A stretch of 41,096 nt of DNA, from the NCBI GenBank assembly GCA_035457725.1, contig DATIBC010000086.1:1-41096 (forward strand), written 5' to 3'. Below are positions 40,348-41,096 of this stretch, piece after piece. Every line of letters begins with the position of its first letter. Position 1 is the stretch's first letter. The DNA is from DATFES01 sp035457725. Its GTDB lineage: Bacteria; Pseudomonadota; Alphaproteobacteria; CACIAM-22H2. The position numbers were made by a program, and so were the translations under genes. The notes below the pieces were generated by a model that was not told the origin of the DNA, did no database searches, and was given only the letters and a program-made list of their open reading frames with translations.

Positions 40348-40829
40348 TGCTGGCCTCCCCGGAATTCTGGGTCGCGGTCGGATTCGTGATCTTCATTGCG
40401 TTGACCGCCAAGCCGATCGGCAAGTTGATCTTCGGCGCACTCGACGATCGCGCGGCGAAGATCAAGGCCGATCTCGAGCGTGCGGCGCAGCTTCGCGAGG
40501 AGGCCCAGGATCTTCTGGCCCAATATCAGCGCAAGCATCGCGACGCGATGAAGGAAGCCGAGGCGATCGTCGATCACGCCAAGGCCGAGGCGGAGCGCCT
40601 GTCGGCCGAGGCCCACGCCGATCTCGAAGCGGCGCTGAGGCGACGCGAACAGGTCGCGTTCCAGCACATCGCGCAAGAAGAAGCGCGCGCGCTCGCCGAA
40701 GTGCGCGCGCTCGCCGTCGATCTCGCGGTACAGGTTGCCGGACGCCTAATCGCCGAACGGCTCGACGCGGCGAAATCGGACGCGCTCATCGACGACGCGA
40801 TCAGGCAGCTTCCCGGAAAACTCAATTAG
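40347..40829 (+). CDS. atpF: ATP synthase F0 subunit b
   Basis: A 160-residue peripheral-stalk subunit: one membrane helix (PEFWVAVGFVIFIALTAKPIGKLIF) followed by a coiled coil with RAAKIKADLERAAQLREEAQDLLAQYQRK and a C-terminal dimerising or delta-binding helix. It partners with b' to hold the F1 stator. ATG at 40347 overlaps the b' stop (TGATG), so translation is coupled; GTG 40344 is an alternative. It is the last gene of the F0 operon, and a 179-nt gap follows. Confidence 0.95.
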   Translation: MLASPEFWVAVGFVIFIALTAKPIGKLIFGALDDRAAKIKADLERAAQLREEAQDLLAQYQRKHRDAMKEAEAIVDHAKAEAERLSAEAHADLEAALRRREQVAFQHIAQEEARALAEVRALAVDLAVQVAGRLIAERLDAAKSDALIDDAIRQLPGKLN

Positions 40830-40870
40830 TCCAGGTTCGACCCGACTAATTCTCCGAACCTCGACACCCC

Positions 40871-40932
40871 CATGCTGCGACAGCCTCAGCATGAGGATTT
40901 CTAGATCGCCTCGTCCCAAACTTGTCGAAGGG
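40871..40932. repeat. REP-like intergenic element after the F0 operon
   Basis: CATGCTG (40871-40877) and CAGCATG (40887-40893) are a perfect inverted repeat; CCTCA-GCA-TGAGG (40884-40896) is an overlapping one; CTTGTCGAAGGGC ends the block at 40933. Motifs of the CCTCA..TGAGG and CTTGTCGAAGGG type recur between genes in many alphaproteobacterial genomes. No second copy is in this window. It may also end the operon's message. Confidence 0.4.
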
Positions 40933-41008
40933 CCGAGAGCGGGCGTGCGGCGGAAAGTAGGGCTCGACGACGGGAATGGGACGATGGGGCTCAGACTGCG
41001 AAGCTAGC

Positions 41009-41096
41009 CTACCCGCGCGTCGCCATCGACAGATCGCGCAGCACGTTCGCTTCCTCGACCGCTTCATCGAGGCGGGACTTGAGAACGTCGCCGACC
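41009..41096 (-). CDS. Partial CDS, 3' end of an unidentified gene
   Basis: The last 88 bp encode on the minus strand the C-terminal 28 residues of a protein cut by the window edge (…VGDVLKSRLDEAVEEANVL, then RDLSMATRG and stop TAG). It is helical, acidic-basic alternating and free of motifs I recognise. The gene reads toward the F0 operon. The call as coding rests on composition and open frame only. Confidence 0.45.
   Translation of the reverse strand, partial: VGDVLKSRLDEAVEEANVLRDLSMATRG

Overview
The window looks like ordinary chromosome of a GC-rich alphaproteobacterium, probably of the Rhodospirillales or a related deep lineage. The evidence is a CcrM-type GANTC methyltransferase next to rnhB, an F0 ATP synthase operon with separate b' and b genes, the order mutY / DUF721 / DsbA-like / smc, an ETF-QO / TPR lipoprotein / ispE block, and candidate CtrA and LexA sites of the alphaproteobacterial types. 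No phage, transposon, CRISPR array or rRNA was seen. There is one tRNA (Gln, UUG).

Layout. 0-2 kb: a PilZ protein and three small or secreted unknowns, ending in a clear terminator, then tRNA-Gln on the minus strand. 2.2-4.5 kb: mscL and an ABC exporter. 4.5-10.9 kb, minus strand: ETF-QO, TPR lipoprotein, ispE, gmd, fcl (GDP-L-fucose supply). 11-14.4 kb, plus strand: uracil-DNA glycosylase, soluble lytic transglycosylase, moaB. 14.4-18 kb: two rSAM/selenodomain-associated transferases (TIGR04282 and TIGR04283 types), a divergent aminoglycoside-phosphotransferase-fold kinase, and a PA0069-type radical SAM gene behind a candidate SOS box. 18-27.4 kb: a SAM-domain/cyclase/AAA-ATPase giant protein and a BBE-type FAD oxidase (minus strand), divergent from a complete four-gene Ugp/Mal-like ABC importer. 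27.5-31.1 kb: rnhB, ccrM, a PAS_5-like protein and an unusual acyltransferase-like protein, with candidate CtrA and GANTC sites clustered in the gaps. 31.1-32.3 kb: a gene-poor, more AT-rich stretch with one SnoaL-like gene. 32.3-38.3 kb: mutY, DUF721 (DciA-like), DsbA-like, smc. 38.3-40.8 kb: atpI-atpB-atpE-b'-b. The right edge carries the 3' end of an unidentified minus-strand gene.

The most interesting signals are regulatory. (1) Three gaps in 3 kb carry CtrA-like motifs: three GACTC sites and a CTAACCAT half-site before ccrM, a perfect TTAACCAT before the PAS_5 gene, and an exact TTAA-N7-TTAAC inside an 11-bp tandem repeat before the acyltransferase-like gene. (2) An exact GTTC-N7-GTTC operator overlaps the promoter of the radical SAM gene. 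(3) A 13-bp stem separates the importer's binding-protein gene from its permease genes. (4) The FAD oxidase, cyclase-ATPase and divergent importer may form an uncharacterised sugar-uptake/oxidation and signalling module. All functions are read from sequence motifs and family knowledge; no database search was run.
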